Shown piece by piece: positions 1-5,609 of a stretch of DNA of 7,037 nucleotides. The notes under the pieces are model-generated. The model was not told where the DNA came from. It made no database searches and saw only the letters and a list, made by a program, of their open reading frames with translations. The position numbers and the translations under genes are program-made. Each line of letters begins with the position of its first letter. Within the stretch, counting starts at the first letter, position 1. Source of the stretch: Deltaproteobacteria bacterium (lineage in GTDB: Bacteria; Desulfobacterota_B; Binatia; UBA9968); contig VBKY01000290.1 in NCBI GenBank assembly GCA_005879255.1, positions 1-7,037 on the forward strand, given 5' to 3'.

Positions 1-356
1 CGTAGGAGCGTCAACGTGTACCCTGAACGGCGCATCGGCGATCCACCCTGAAACGGCGTCACGTTCACTTCAAGATAACTCCACAAGTACGCCATGTCTC
101 CGGAGATCCGCAGCTCTTCGATTTTCCCGGTTGATTGGATGCGCATGCGATCGAGGCCGGCGCGAAACGCCGTGATGAAAGTTTCCCTGCCGCGCATCGG
201 CGGCTGCCCGGGCAATAAAAACACCACGTCCTCGGCCATCAACGGAACAAGCCTGGACACATCGCCCGCAGCGGCTGCCTGGTGCCACTCGGTGAACAGG
301 TCGCGAATTTGTTGTTCGTCGGCTTTCATAAAGGACAGCTTATCACCGTCGGTCAT
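1..356 (-). CDS. SnoaL/DUF4440-like NTF2-fold protein (3' end cut by window edge)
   Basis: 118 codons are visible from an ATG at 354-356 and the frame stays open to base 1, so the C-terminus is missing. An N-terminal helix (residues about 12-30, with DEQQIRDLFTEWHQAAAAGD) is followed by VPLMAEDVVFLLPG, then PPMRGRETF, a second helix and a beta strand DMAYLWSYLEVNV. This order matches SnoaL-like/DUF4440 proteins of the SgcJ/EcaC type: small cone-shaped NTF2-fold domains, usually 125-150 residues, seen as isomerases, cyclases, dehydratases or proteins of unknown role. No catalytic residue can be assigned. The gene starts 18 bases after the lyase stop, which implies co-transcription. There is no clear Shine-Dalgarno at 356; an in-frame ATG at 327-329 (MKADEQQ...) would give a more typical family N-terminus but also lacks a strong site. 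The fold assignment is fairly secure, the function unknown. Confidence 0.8.
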   Translation of the reverse strand, partial: MTDGDKLSFMKADEQQIRDLFTEWHQAAAAGDVSRLVPLMAEDVVFLLPGQPPMRGRETFITAFRAGLDRMRIQSTGKIEELRISGDMAYLWSYLEVNVTPFQGGSPMRRSGYTLTLL

Positions 357-374
357 CGTCACAAGACGGAACAA

Positions 375-1898
375 TCAAAATGAGCTTGCCGATTTTAATT
401 GCGTGAATGCCGCGTCGAGTCTCTTGGACGCATCATCCAACTTTCTCCGCGTCGTATCCAACCATTCGCGGTCGGCTTTCAGGCTTGCTCTCTGGACGGC
501 GAGCATGCGCGCGACTTCGGCCGGCTGCGGTCCGCCAATGACGCGAGCCGACTGAACCATATTTTCCGCGGTCAACGACTTACGGAATTGCGCTTCGCCA
601 AGCGGCAATTGCGCGTTATCCATTTTGAACTGCTTGGCCGCCTCCGTATAGATCCGTTTCGCCTGATCATAAGGAATGTCGATCGGCCTGAGACTGTTGC
701 CCCGGCCGTAATTCACCAGTTCGGAAGCGAAATGGTGGCCGACCCGGAACGGCACGTTGGCATCGCGCTGCAAAATGTCCGCCAGCTCAGTGGTCGTCGA
801 ATAGTCCGCATTCACTTCGTCAAGAGCACGCTTCGCGTTGAAGTTGAGCTGTTTCACCACGGCGGTGAGATTGTTTAGCATCTGCGCCGTGCGCCCGAGC
901 GCATTCTGTGGATCGCTGCCTTTGTAATCGCTCAGGCCGTGCGGCACGTTGTGAGCCTTGAAAAGATAAGTCGTGCTAACTCCCAAAACCTCGCTCGCTA
1001 CCACACGCACGTTATGCAGCGCGTTAGGATTGCGCTTTTGGGGCATGATGCTGCTGGTACCGGTCAGCTCGCCTTCTTCGAGCGTGAGCCAAGGAGTGGT
1101 CATGCGGTATTGTGCTTCGAGATCGGAAATAAAAGTTCCCACGGTCAGCGCCGCCGCACTTGCCACGCTGATCAGTTCAACGCCCGTGTCGATAGGTGAA
1201 ATTTGATTTGCGTCGAGGGAATTTTCGACGATGCTGTCAAAACCAAGCAACTCGGCGAGCCGCGTGCGGTTGACCGGAAAGCTCGACGTGCCGAGCGCCG
1301 CCGCGCCTAACGGCGATCTATTGACGTTCACATAGGCCCGACGCAGCCGCTCAGCATTCCGCTCGAGTGCTTCGACATAGGCAAGCATATAATGACCGAA
1401 GGAAATCGGCTGGGCCTGAACTCCGACGGTATAGGCGGGAACAATCGCATCGGGATATTTCGCGGCAAAATCGAGGAGCGTCGCGCGCGCATTGTTGAGG
1501 CTCGCGAGGGTCGCTAGCAATTGCGCGCGTTGGAACAACCGGTTTCTCGTCGCACCGATATCCTGCCGGCTTCGGCCGGAATGCATCCGCGTCACATCCG
1601 GCCCACCTGCTGCGATGAGCAATTTCTCGAGCTCGAGGTAATCACCCAACCGTTTCGCTCCCGGTCTGTCCCCGTCGGCGATGACTTGAGACACCGAATC
1701 GGCAATGGTCTTGCCGAGGGCCTTGGGCACAATCCCCTGCTCGACCACCATCACAGAGGAAGCCTTGTTGATCTCGCCCAAATAGTAAAATTCGTCGCGA
1801 CGTTCCTGGGCAACTATGCCGTCGTTGAAAAGCATGATCGCGGCAGTAGACGCGAGCAAAATCTTGCCTAAAGCAAACAGCTGGCTTCTGGTTATCAT
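375..1898 (-). CDS. Exported argininosuccinate-lyase-superfamily lyase with altered active site
   Basis: A 507-residue protein of the aspartase/fumarase/argininosuccinate lyase (ASL) superfamily, whose members cleave C-N or C-O bonds with release of fumarate. Seen: an ASL-like HSGRSRQD at 106-113, YT..VQAQPI near 156-165, SPLGAAALGTSSFPVNR at 195-211, and the superfamily signature TSSIMPQKRNP at 281-291, with Ser282 at the usual catalytic base position. Residues 1-30 look like a signal peptide: Arg4 and Lys12, a hydrophobic core at about 13-24, and a possible cut after Ala30. Cytosolic ASL (about 460 residues) has no such segment. Against ASL, the catalytic His of YTHLQ is Val158, the partner Glu after the signature is His295, Asn of SRND is Gln112, and the YNRDLQEDK substrate loop is absent. 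It is therefore unlikely to make arginine. The ATG at 1898 is preferred because GGGAGGAG lies 5 bases upstream. A longer TTG start at 2018 would bury the signal peptide. The nearest functional analogy may be amino-polycarboxylate (EDDS-type) lyases, unproven. Confidence 0.88.
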   Translation of the reverse strand: MITRSQLFALGKILLASTAAIMLFNDGIVAQERRDEFYYLGEINKASSVMVVEQGIVPKALGKTIADSVSQVIADGDRPGAKRLGDYLELEKLLIAAGGPDVTRMHSGRSRQDIGATRNRLFQRAQLLATLASLNNARATLLDFAAKYPDAIVPAYTVGVQAQPISFGHYMLAYVEALERNAERLRRAYVNVNRSPLGAAALGTSSFPVNRTRLAELLGFDSIVENSLDANQISPIDTGVELISVASAAALTVGTFISDLEAQYRMTTPWLTLEEGELTGTSSIMPQKRNPNALHNVRVVASEVLGVSTTYLFKAHNVPHGLSDYKGSDPQNALGRTAQMLNNLTAVVKQLNFNAKRALDEVNADYSTTTELADILQRDANVPFRVGHHFASELVNYGRGNSLRPIDIPYDQAKRIYTEAAKQFKMDNAQLPLGEAQFRKSLTAENMVQSARVIGGPQPAEVARMLAVQRASLKADREWLDTTRRKLDDASKRLDAAFTQLKSASSF

Positions 1899-1903
1899 AA
1901 TGT

Positions 1904-1911
1904 CTCCTCCC
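1904..1911 (-). promoter_or_regulatory. Strong Shine-Dalgarno for the lyase gene
   Basis: GGGAGGAG on the minus strand ends 5 bases before the ATG at 1898. It is the best ribosome binding site in the window and decides the start. The in-frame TTG at 2018 (overlapping the crotonase stop as TTGA) has no comparable site and would add 40 residues ahead of a normal signal peptide. Confidence 0.85.
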
Positions 1912-1934
1912 TCGTGTCTCTGTGCACCAATAAT

Positions 1935-1963
1935 TTTGTAAGAAATCTCAGGCGCGTCGACAA
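1935..1963 (-). promoter_or_regulatory. Weak sigma-70-like promoter candidate ahead of the lyase
   Basis: On the minus strand TTGTCG (1958-1963, 4 of 6 to TTGACA) and TACAAA (1935-1940, 4 of 6 to TATAAT) are separated by exactly 17 bases, about 37 bases upstream of the lyase ATG. The -35-like box lies inside the stem of the adjacent hairpin. Such matches arise by chance, so this is only a candidate for independent expression of the lyase and the SnoaL-like gene. Confidence 0.22.
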
Positions 1964-1994
1964 ACATCGGCGGGTTTGTCCGAGTCCCGCGCCT
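1950..1994 (-). other. Two-tier hairpin between crotonase and lyase genes
   Basis: Outer arms AGGCGCG (1950-1956) and CGCGCCT (1988-1994) are perfectly complementary over 7 bp. Inner arms GACAAAC (1959-1965) and GTTTGTC (1974-1980) are perfect over 7 bp around an 8-base loop. The element lies in the 116-base gap between the crotonase stop and the lyase start. No uninterrupted U-tract follows it on the minus strand (the sequence continues GAGATTTCTTACAAAATT), so a classical intrinsic terminator is not supported. It may be an attenuator, an RNA processing or stability element, or an operator-like site. Confidence 0.45.
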
Positions 1995-2014
1995 TTGTGG
2001 AAGAGACGGTGCAA

Positions 2015-2782
2015 TCAAGTTGAAAAATCGGGATTGCGCCGTTGGCGGTAAGCCGTCATTGCTTCTTGGTGGTCCGGCGATGCCAGAGCAATTCGCTGCC
2101 GGCGAAGGTATTCTTCAAAAAACTGGCCATGCGGCATGTCGAAGGACATATTCAGGAGCATTTTGGACTGTCGTGAGCCCTCGGAGCAAACGCGCGAATA
2201 TTTCTCGACCAGAGCGTGGACATCCTCGTCAAACTTATCGGCCATGACGAGGTGGTCGACAAGCCCGATTTCATAGGCGCGCCGGCCATCGATATTCTCG
2301 CCGGACAATGTCAGCCACTTTGCCCGGCCGAGGCCGACGTAGCGGGGCAACCGGAAAGTGCCCAGCCCAGGGACGATGCCTTCTTTTATCGCGGGCAGTC
2401 CGAGCTGGCACTCCTCGGTCGCGACGCGAATGTCGCAGGCCAAAGCCAACTGCAATCCTCCGCCTAGAGCGTAGCCGTGCATGGCGCAAACTAGAATCTT
2501 CTCCGACCGCTCGAGGATTCTGAGTGCCCGGTCCCAGTTCTCGTAATATTGGTGCGGGGTTTCTCCCGCTGTGAGTTGCTTGAGGTCTATGCCGGTGCAG
2601 AAGGCACGACCGGCACCTCGAATGAGCACGACCCGGACATCCGGGTCGTCACGGATGAGTTCGGCAGCTCGGTTCAGGTCGAGCGAGCCTTGGTAATTCA
2701 TCGCGTTGAGCAGCTCCGGCCGATTCAATATGAGACGGCCGAATCTATCTTCCTTCTCGAAAACCATCGTATCGAATTTCAT
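2015..2782 (-). CDS. Crotonase-fold (enoyl-CoA hydratase/isomerase family) protein lacking both catalytic Glu
   Basis: A 255-residue protein of normal crotonase length, presumably a cytosolic trimer or hexamer acting on acyl-CoA. Seen: FCTGIDL at 61-67 (first oxyanion-hole segment), HGYALGGGLQLALACD at 102-117 (second oxyanion hole, CoA binding), GLPAIKEGIVPGLG at 128-141, RLPRYVG, and a C-terminal YRQRRNPDF tail. In rat mitochondrial hydratase the catalytic glutamates lie in GGGCE and GQPE. The aligned residues here are Gln111 and Ala131, so ordinary syn-hydration is doubtful. Glu134 is a nearby acid but does not occupy the classical position. Other crotonase activities (decarboxylase, hydrolase, isomerase, dehalogenase) use different residues and remain possible. 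The ATG at 2782 is chosen because AGAGG lies 6 bases upstream; an in-frame ATG at 2821 lacks a site. The CoA-ligase gene upstream probably supplies its substrate. Confidence 0.88.
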   Translation of the reverse strand: MKFDTMVFEKEDRFGRLILNRPELLNAMNYQGSLDLNRAAELIRDDPDVRVVLIRGAGRAFCTGIDLKQLTAGETPHQYYENWDRALRILERSEKILVCAMHGYALGGGLQLALACDIRVATEECQLGLPAIKEGIVPGLGTFRLPRYVGLGRAKWLTLSGENIDGRRAYEIGLVDHLVMADKFDEDVHALVEKYSRVCSEGSRQSKMLLNMSFDMPHGQFFEEYLRRQRIALASPDHQEAMTAYRQRRNPDFST

Positions 2783-2788
2783 GGCTGA

Positions 2789-2793
2789 CCTCT
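2789..2793 (-). promoter_or_regulatory. Shine-Dalgarno that fixes the crotonase start
   Basis: AGAGG on the minus strand lies 6 bases before the ATG at 2782. The longer in-frame start at 2821 would add 13 residues (MYELVHFYEKRSA) not typical of the family and has no visible site. Confidence 0.65.
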
Positions 2794-2846
2794 TTTCATA
2801 AAAATGGACCAATTCATACACCGATCAGCGTTGGAAAACGGTCCGG

Positions 2847-4166
2847 CTATATCGTTCGTTTGTCGACCACGCGCACTGCCTTGCCTTCGCTCCGGGCAAT
2901 TCCCCGTGGGCCAACGAGTCTTACTTTGCAGGTGATCCCGAGCGCGCTCTGCACGTCATAGCTCAATCGCTTTTCAAGCTGGACGAGGCGCTCTTGATTG
3001 CCGTAAATCTCGGCTGGCGTCTCTACCATAACGTCCAGTTCGTCCATGTAGTCCGCGCTCCGATCGACGACGATCTGGTAGTGCGGCTCGACCCCGCCTG
3101 CCTGTAACAGCACCGTCTCGATCTGCGAAGGAAAGACATTCACCCCGCGGACGATAATCATATCGTCCGTTCGCCCGATGACTTTTTCCATGCGGACCGT
3201 GGTACGACCGCAGGCGCATTTGCCGCGCGTCAGACGCGTGCGGTCACGCGTCCGATAGCGTATCAACGGCAACGCCTCTTTCGTCACACAGGTAAAGACA
3301 AGCTCTCCCATTTCGCCGTCCCGCAGGCGTTGGCCGGTATTGGGGTCGATGATCTCGGGAATGAAGTGATCTTCGAAGATGTGCATGCCCTGCTTCTCGG
3401 TGCACTCGATGGAAACACCCGGGCCGATCACCTCCGATAGGCCGTAGACATTGAGCGCGACAATGTTCAAACGCGACTCGATCTCCTCGCGCATGCGCTC
3501 CGACCACGGCTCGGCGCCGAACATTCCTACCTTCAACGGGAGTGATTTTAAGTCGACCTTATCTTCTTCAGCAACCTCGGCAATCAACAAAGAGTAGGAC
3601 GGGGTGCAGCATAAGGCCGTGCTGCCAAAATCACTCATGATCATCAATTGGCGCTTGGTATTGCCCCCTGAGACCGGAATTACCGTGGCGCCAAGCCGTT
3701 CAGCTCCGTAGTGAAAACCCAGTCCACCAGTGAATAGACCATAACCATAAGCGTTGTGAACCACATCGTCGTCAGTTACGCCCGCCGCTGCGCACGTGCG
3801 AGCCATCAAATCAGACCACAGCTGTATATCGTTGCGCGTGTAGGCCACGACTGTCGGCTTGCCTGTGGTTCCACTGGAAGCGTGCAGGCGAATAACCTCT
3901 TTCATTGGGACGGCGACCAGACCAAACGGATAATTGTCGCGAAGGTCAGCCTTGGCGGTGAATGGGAATCGGTTCAGATCATCGAGAGAGCGAATGCCGT
4001 CGGCAGTAACGCCCGCTTCACGCAGTTTGTCGCGGTAAAAAGGAACCACCTTCGACACCCGATCGATGCCGGCTCGCAGACGCTCCACCTGAAGTCTTTC
4101 CATCTCTTGAGGCGGCAAGCTCTCGACGTCGTCCCAAATGTAGGACCTGACCACTTGCGTACTCAT
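2847..4166 (-). CDS. Phenylacetate-CoA-ligase-like aryl-CoA ligase (PaaK family)
   Basis: A 439-residue AMP-forming acid:CoA ligase of the ANL superfamily, matching the usual PaaK length of 430-440 residues. It should adenylate a carboxylic acid with ATP and transfer the acyl group to CoA in the cytosol. Motifs in order: SSGTTGKPT at 97-105 (phosphate-binding loop), [17 protein letters not shown] at 138-154, [10 protein letters not shown] at 241-250 (A5), LIRYRTRD at 301-308 (A7, with Asp308 at the ribose-binding position), a CACGRT loop at 317-322, [16 protein letters not shown] at 331-346 (hinge region), and RSEGKAVRV at 425-433 with Lys429 at the adenylation-lysine position. All core residues are present, so it is predicted active. 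The acid need not be phenylacetate: no ring-epoxidation or ring-cleavage paa genes are seen here. Its start has only a weak ribosome site. The crotonase follows after 64 bases. Confidence 0.93.
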   Translation of the reverse strand: MSTQVVRSYIWDDVESLPPQEMERLQVERLRAGIDRVSKVVPFYRDKLREAGVTADGIRSLDDLNRFPFTAKADLRDNYPFGLVAVPMKEVIRLHASSGTTGKPTVVAYTRNDIQLWSDLMARTCAAAGVTDDDVVHNAYGYGLFTGGLGFHYGAERLGATVIPVSGGNTKRQLMIMSDFGSTALCCTPSYSLLIAEVAEEDKVDLKSLPLKVGMFGAEPWSERMREEIESRLNIVALNVYGLSEVIGPGVSIECTEKQGMHIFEDHFIPEIIDPNTGQRLRDGEMGELVFTCVTKEALPLIRYRTRDRTRLTRGKCACGRTTVRMEKVIGRTDDMIIVRGVNVFPSQIETVLLQAGGVEPHYQIVVDRSADYMDELDVMVETPAEIYGNQERLVQLEKRLSYDVQSALGITCKVRLVGPRGIARSEGKAVRVVDKRTI

Positions 4167-4190
4167 AGGTCATGCTCATCGCTGAGAGCC

Positions 4191-4244
4191 ATCACCCTCA
4201 CCCTTGCCCTCTCCCATCGGAATGCCATCGGAATGGGCGAGGGG
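4191..4244 (-). repeat. REP-like GC-rich hairpin with 11-bp tandem duplication
   Basis: It begins 2 bases past the stop codon of the M24 gene and fills most of the gap before the ligase. The plus strand reads CCCTCACCCTTGCCCTCTCCC, a close variant of the CCCTCACCCTAACCCTCTCCC element scattered between genes in many proteobacterial genomes. Arms 4207-4217 and 4233-4243 pair over 11 positions with one mismatch (T4212 against C4238) around a 15-base loop. CCATCGGAATG occurs twice in tandem (4214-4224 and 4225-4235), spanning part of the stem and the loop. Likely effects are 3' mRNA protection of the upstream message or partial termination. Confidence 0.72.
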
Positions 4245-4245
4245 A

Positions 4246-5487
4246 TTAGTTCAACGGCAACGTGAACAACTTCTGATCCGGCTCGATTAGATGCTCATGC
4301 CCATTATCGGTGACGGCGAGGGTGTACTCGACCTGCACGGATCCCCAGCCCATAACCTGACTGGAAGCCTCCAGGTTAACGGTCATGCCGGATTCCATGG
4401 GAACATTAGTCGTGGTCGGCACGAATGGATCGTCGACTTCCTCCGCAGGTCCGAGAATAAATGGAAACTCTCGCGCCTCAAGACCGATGGTATGGCCGAG
4501 AAAAAAATTCGAATAGTCGGGTATTCCAGCCGCGCGCACACCAGCGATCATAGTGTCGAAGAGATCTTGCGGCAGCGCGCCGGGTCTCAACTTATCGACC
4601 GACTTGAGCACACCGGTCTGAACGGCGTTGTAGCGCTTGCGATGCTCGTCGCTTGGTTCCGCTCCGACACAGCCGGATTTGCAAACGTCGGCGTTATAGC
4701 CGTTGATGGCACAGCCCATGTCGATGCGGAAAATATCCCCTTTTTGCAAAACGTTCTCTTTGATCACGGGGGAGTTTCCGCCGCGGCTGATGTTCATATG
4801 CATCCAGAAAACCTGCCCGCCGGCCCGGGCTACCTCACCTTTATAAATTCCGGCAAGCTCGCTCTCTTTGACTCCCGGTTTCGCCGCCCGCAGCATAGTG
4901 TTTATCGCCCGTTCGTTTAGTTCGGCGGATTCACGAAGCCGTTGGATTTCCTCCGGCGTCTTGATCATGCGCACGTAGCGGAAAAACATCGATGCCGGCA
5001 ACAGCTTGGCATCCGGCAGATACGAGCCGATCTTCTGGTAAATCGTCAGCGGAATACCGAAATGGTCCATGCCGATTCGGCTACGGTCCATGCCCTTGTC
5101 TTTGATCAGTTGCGCGAGAGCTTTTTCGGGCGTCGCGCCTTTTGGCGTGCTCTCGGTGATCTCAAGGGTGCGTTTCTCCTCTTTACCGAGCTTGCTCGGG
5201 TCGGGAACAACAGGCTTGCGCGGGCGCCCGTAAATATAGGCTTCCTTGAGCCACACCTCGTCCAGCGTCGCATAGGCGGCATCGCCGCTGGGAATTAGTA
5301 AGGCGGGCGATTGGGCAGGGTCGCGCGGATAAACGACGTAAACCTGCGAGCCGCCATAGCGATAGCCGTTCTGGCTCCACGACGCGTGGCCGCTTAAATA
5401 AAAAATATTTTCCTGCGTCGCAGCGACGACACCGGCCAGATCGTGACGGTCCATGAGAGTCAGCAATCGTTCTTTATTGAACAGCAT
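4246..5487 (-). CDS. M24-family metallohydrolase (Xaa-Pro peptidase/creatinase fold)
   Basis: A 413-residue two-domain protein: an N-terminal creatinase-type domain (about 1-175) and a C-terminal pita-bread catalytic domain (about 180-405). All five dinuclear-metal ligands of active M24 peptidases are present with correct spacing: Asp256 (RID), Asp267 (NADVCKSG, 11 residues later), His332 (FLGHTIG), Glu373 (VNLEA) and Glu387 (VQVEY). It therefore looks like a metal-dependent hydrolase, in contrast to creatinase proper, which lacks metal. No signal peptide or membrane segment is seen, so it is cytosolic. M24 members include prolidases, aminopeptidase P and small-molecule amide hydrolases such as ectoine hydrolase, and a place in a CoA-ligase/lyase cluster favours the last type by inference. 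Residues about 86-125 form a charged Lys/Glu/Pro-rich stretch that may be an insertion. The start at 5487 has GGAGG 10 bases upstream (5498-5502). Confidence 0.9.
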   Translation of the reverse strand: MLFNKERLLTLMDRHDLAGVVAATQENIFYLSGHASWSQNGYRYGGSQVYVVYPRDPAQSPALLIPSGDAAYATLDEVWLKEAYIYGRPRKPVVPDPSKLGKEEKRTLEITESTPKGATPEKALAQLIKDKGMDRSRIGMDHFGIPLTIYQKIGSYLPDAKLLPASMFFRYVRMIKTPEEIQRLRESAELNERAINTMLRAAKPGVKESELAGIYKGEVARAGGQVFWMHMNISRGGNSPVIKENVLQKGDIFRIDMGCAINGYNADVCKSGCVGAEPSDEHRKRYNAVQTGVLKSVDKLRPGALPQDLFDTMIAGVRAAGIPDYSNFFLGHTIGLEAREFPFILGPAEEVDDPFVPTTTNVPMESGMTVNLEASSQVMGWGSVQVEYTLAVTDNGHEHLIEPDQKLFTLPLN

Positions 5488-5526
5488 GACTTTATTACCT
5501 CCGCATTAGATTTCCAAGTTTCCAGT

Positions 5527-5603
5527 TGGAGTAATGGAGTGCTGGAGTGTTGGGGAATTTCTCCCCACCCATCACTCCATTACTCCAACACTCCATTACC
5601 CCA
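5527..5603. repeat. 8-base-period inverted array, four units facing four units
   Basis: Four consecutive 8-mers of type TGGAGTNN (5527-5558, the last degenerate as TGGGGAAT) are followed, after a 13-base spacer, by four inverted 8-mers of type NNACTCCA (5572-5603, the last as TTACCCCA). TTGGAGTAATGGAGTG (5526-5541) and its exact reverse complement (5573-5588) make a perfect 16-bp stem. Inside it TGGGGA/TCCCCA (5551-5556/5562-5567) makes a 6-bp hairpin with a 5-base loop. Because the units are periodic, several alternative pairings are possible. The element fills the 122-base gap between the ThDP enzyme stop and the M24 gene and ends before the M24 ribosome site. It could act as a 3' stabiliser or terminator for the first gene. 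Confidence 0.8.
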
Positions 5604-5609
5604 GTCCCT

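Noticed and set aside
94..555. Forward-strand open frames opposite the SnoaL-like and lyase genes (also 399-878, 4291-4920, 4942-5298 and others)
   Set aside because: Their translations resemble no family, they lie antisense to genes with clear motifs, and they are the long frames expected opposite GC-rich coding DNA.
375..1898. argH (arginine biosynthesis) assignment
   Set aside because: The export signal, the replaced catalytic His and Glu, the missing substrate loop and the absence of arginine genes nearby argue against it.
375..2018. A 547-residue version of the lyase starting at TTG 2018 and overlapping the crotonase stop (TTGA)
   Set aside because: It has no good ribosome site, would place a 40-residue extension before a clear signal peptide, and the ATG at 1898 has an excellent Shine-Dalgarno.
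2783..2846. Promoter or terminator in the 64-base gap between ligase and crotonase
   Set aside because: Only a 4-bp stem (CGTT/AACG) and no convincing -35/-10 pair were seen.
2847..4166. Reading the locus as a phenylacetate (paa) degradation operon
   Set aside because: Only the ligase is shared; none of the epoxidase, isomerase or ring-opening genes are present, and the crotonase lacks hydratase residues.
5527..5603. CRISPR array
   Set aside because: The units are 8 bases long without unique spacers and the second half is inverted.
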